The notes under the pieces are model-generated. The model did no database searches. It was not told the DNA's origin and worked only from the letters and a program-made list of their open reading frames with translations. Of a stretch of 7,244 nucleotides of DNA, positions 5,793 to 7,244 are shown in pieces. Source of the stretch: an uncultured Ruminococcus sp. (GTDB lineage Bacteria; Bacillota; Clostridia; Oscillospirales; Ruminococcaceae). Each line of letters opens with the position of its first letter. Within the stretch, counting starts at the first letter, position 1. Both the position numbers and the translations under genes were made by a program. The stretch is from the NCBI GenBank assembly GCA_947178195.1, contig CAMWXM010000146.1, forward strand, positions 1 to 7,244. The letters run 5' to 3'.

Positions 5793-5797
5793 AATAA

Positions 5798-7027
5798 ATG
5801 AAGATACCTGAAAATGTAATAAATGCAATTAATAAAATGTTTTTATGTAGTAATTTAACAGAGCATTTGGCTTGCTATCAGCATTTTTACGATGATTTAA
5901 AAGAATGCACTTTTGTTGTGTTTTCTGAAAATGAAGGAATCAAGTTACCTGAGGCACTATGTACTAACTATGATAATAATTTTGCGATAATAAATGTGGG
6001 ATATGAAAATAGGTTTTATGCAATCAATAGAAAAATATATGAAGAGATGCTTAGAACGGGCAAATCAGACTATTATATTGATGTATGTGTAGAACTTGAT
6101 ACACAGGCCGTTAGCTATTTAAATAATATTTTTGTAGAATATAATCAAATTTTAGATTATGATAAAATTAAGGCGTTGATTGAATATTTGCAGTTGCCAG
6201 AAGTAAATTATAGTTGTATTCCGTATTTAGTAGAAAATGCTAAAAAAAAAGATATTAATAAATTTGACTGTTACGAAAATATTAAAAGTTTTATGCTTTT
6301 TAAATCTTTTAATTATTTTGATTTTGTGCAAAATGGAATATGTAAATTTGATAGGAAAGAAGAAGACATTCAGTTAGATGTAGATGATTTGTATAAAGTT
6401 ATGTTTTCTGAAAGATTTGCACAATATTACGAAAATTTCTTTAGACTGCATAATTTGATATATGTACTTTTGATCAAAGCAATTTGCATAGAATTTTTTA
6501 ATTCTAAAAAATCGGCACAGAATAAAATAATGGAGTTGTTTAATTTTGTGAACGAAAAGCTAGGGTTTATTCCTGAACGAGAATTAGAAGTTTGTTATTA
6601 TTATTTTAAACATGATAACAAAACCAAAAAATTTTTTAAAAGAGTTCAAAAGAATAGTAATGGTTTATTAAATTCGATAAATGGTATGGCATGGGATTTA
6701 ATACATGTTAGACTTATAGAAAAGGAATTTACAGTAAGACCCATTGATAAAGTAGAATTCGCCATCCATGTACTTCTTACATTTGATAACGGATTAAAAG
6801 AAATATTACAAATAAATCCTGTAGAGCAGATTGCATTTTATAAAGAAGTTACAATTCCGAAGCTAAGACATGTTTGGATCGATGAAATACAAGGTGCAGA
6901 AGTAAAGTTATTTTCTAAGGACAATATACGGAAGAGAAAGCAGACCCTTGAATCCGTAAATGTCAGTAAATTGAAGACTGTGTTAGAAAATGAATTAATT
7001 AGTCTTTGTAGAAATATGAAAAAATAA
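5798..7027 (+). CDS. Hypothetical protein, 409 residues, possible PIN-like nuclease fold
   Basis: I do not recognise the family by name. The protein is soluble by appearance: no signal peptide and no clear membrane helix (the LHNLIYVLLIKAICIEFF segment at 217-234 is hydrophobic but flanked like a buried helix). Several spaced acidic motifs resemble the PIN-domain order: CVELDTQAVSYL (97-108, D101) like the first 'DTN' strand, an acidic helix PERELE (259-264), NGMAWDLIHVR (295-305, D300) like the third-acid helix, and LLTFDNGLKEI (326-336, D330) like the 'TxD' strand. From this I infer a metal-dependent RNase-like fold with a large helical insertion (about 110-250), an N-terminal extra domain (1-90) and a charged C-terminal tail. 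No antitoxin-like partner is seen beside it, though up to 217 bases to the right edge are all that is visible. It is the most AT-rich gene in the window, which fits recent transfer. It is intact with a strong ribosome site. Confidence 0.6.
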   Translation: MKIPENVINAINKMFLCSNLTEHLACYQHFYDDLKECTFVVFSENEGIKLPEALCTNYDNNFAIINVGYENRFYAINRKIYEEMLRTGKSDYYIDVCVELDTQAVSYLNNIFVEYNQILDYDKIKALIEYLQLPEVNYSCIPYLVENAKKKDINKFDCYENIKSFMLFKSFNYFDFVQNGICKFDRKEEDIQLDVDDLYKVMFSERFAQYYENFFRLHNLIYVLLIKAICIEFFNSKKSAQNKIMELFNFVNEKLGFIPERELEVCYYYFKHDNKTKKFFKRVQKNSNGLLNSINGMAWDLIHVRLIEKEFTVRPIDKVEFAIHVLLTFDNGLKEILQINPVEQIAFYKEVTIPKLRHVWIDEIQGAEVKLFSKDNIRKRKQTLESVNVSKLKTVLENELISLCRNMKK

Positions 7028-7244
7028 TTTTTTACACTGGGAAAACGAGAGGATATACTAGCAATATCATACTTTGTAACCTTTTTAACCAATATGGCAA
7101 TAAAAATTTTCATACCAAAATAAATTTTATAATTGAAGTTAAACAGCCATGAATTTGCATTAAACTTAAACAAACAGAAAGTGCTTGCAGATATATTTTT
7201 TCTGATACACGCCCTATGATTCCTAAACTTATAAAATATATAAT
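7028..7244. other. AT-rich tail without an identifiable gene
   Basis: Just after the stop is an all-A/T hairpin (six A at 7019-7024, six T at 7028-7033), too weak to call a terminator. Short open stretches exist, such as a 27-codon frame near 7134-7219 starting with TTG (LKLNSHEFALNLNKQKVL...), but they lack ribosome sites and I cannot assign them. No guaA-tail copy or integrase is seen before the window ends. Confidence 0.4.

Larger units (their letters stand above)
5451..5797. other. Gene-free AT-rich stretch of 347 bases
   Basis: No credible coding region is seen on either strand. The stretch holds several small structures: an inverted repeat gcgata/tatcgc (5492-5497 with 5513-5518), an A/T hairpin (5541-5570), the palindrome cttttaaaag (5582-5591), a direct repeat gacgtaa 11 bases apart (5614-5620 and 5625-5631), a terminator-like hairpin (5643-5668), and a dyad at 5722-5738. 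No guaA-tail copy was found here, unlike the two previous gaps. Confidence 0.5.

Noticed and set aside
6838..7173. Minus-strand frame overlapping the end of the 409-residue gene
   Set aside because: Low-complexity F/I/N-rich translation, no ribosome site, and mostly antisense to a better gene.
2888..7244. Integrase, transposase, tRNA or CRISPR array
   Set aside because: I searched by eye for integrase catalytic motifs, IS ends, cloverleaf sequences and regular repeats and saw none in the window.

Overview
The window looks like chromosomal DNA of a low-GC Gram-positive bacterium, most likely a Clostridia member of the Ruminococcus/Oscillospiraceae type. This rests on the style of ClpX and GuaA, strong AGGAGG-like ribosome sites, sigma-A-like promoters, and accessory families (DUF3788/DUF3795, the 'QHTQS' histidine phosphatases) that are common in Clostridia. 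No 16S or other marker is present, so the placement is inference.

The window has two halves. Positions 1-2887 are core genome at about half GC: the 3' part of clpX (5' end cut by the window edge), a rho-independent terminator, a clear promoter, and a complete guaA. From the guaA stop codon onward the DNA becomes strongly AT-rich (about a third GC, lower in the last gene) and holds accessory genes, several of them decaying: a hypothetical gene cut by an in-frame stop (2996-3766), an intact DUF3788+DUF3795 cysteine-rich protein (4025-4750), a histidine-phosphatase pseudogene with one nonsense codon and two 1-nt deletions (4844-5450), a 347-bp gene-free stretch, and an intact 409-residue protein that I read as PIN-like (5798-7027).

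The most interesting point is what separates the cargo genes. The guaA 3' end recurs twice downstream in degenerate form. At about 3842-3977 a reading frame follows the GuaA C-terminus (T-x-S, I-S-G-D-x-x-R-V-Y, N-H-x-N, I-S-K-P, then V-E-W-E-stop). At 4785-4811 a shorter piece reads S-K-R-H-A-E-L-E-stop. The two share 17 of 18 nt across the 'guaA stop' and the bases just after it. The layout is guaA / gene / guaA-tail / gene / guaA-tail / gene(s), which is what repeated insertion of small cargo units at the guaA 3' end would leave. That site is an established integration hot spot for genomic islands. No integrase is visible in the window, so the mechanism is inferred.

The accessory genes do not form an obvious pathway. 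They look like successive single-gene acquisitions at one site. ClpX (protease unfoldase) and GuaA (last step of GMP synthesis) are ordinary housekeeping genes with separate transcription units.
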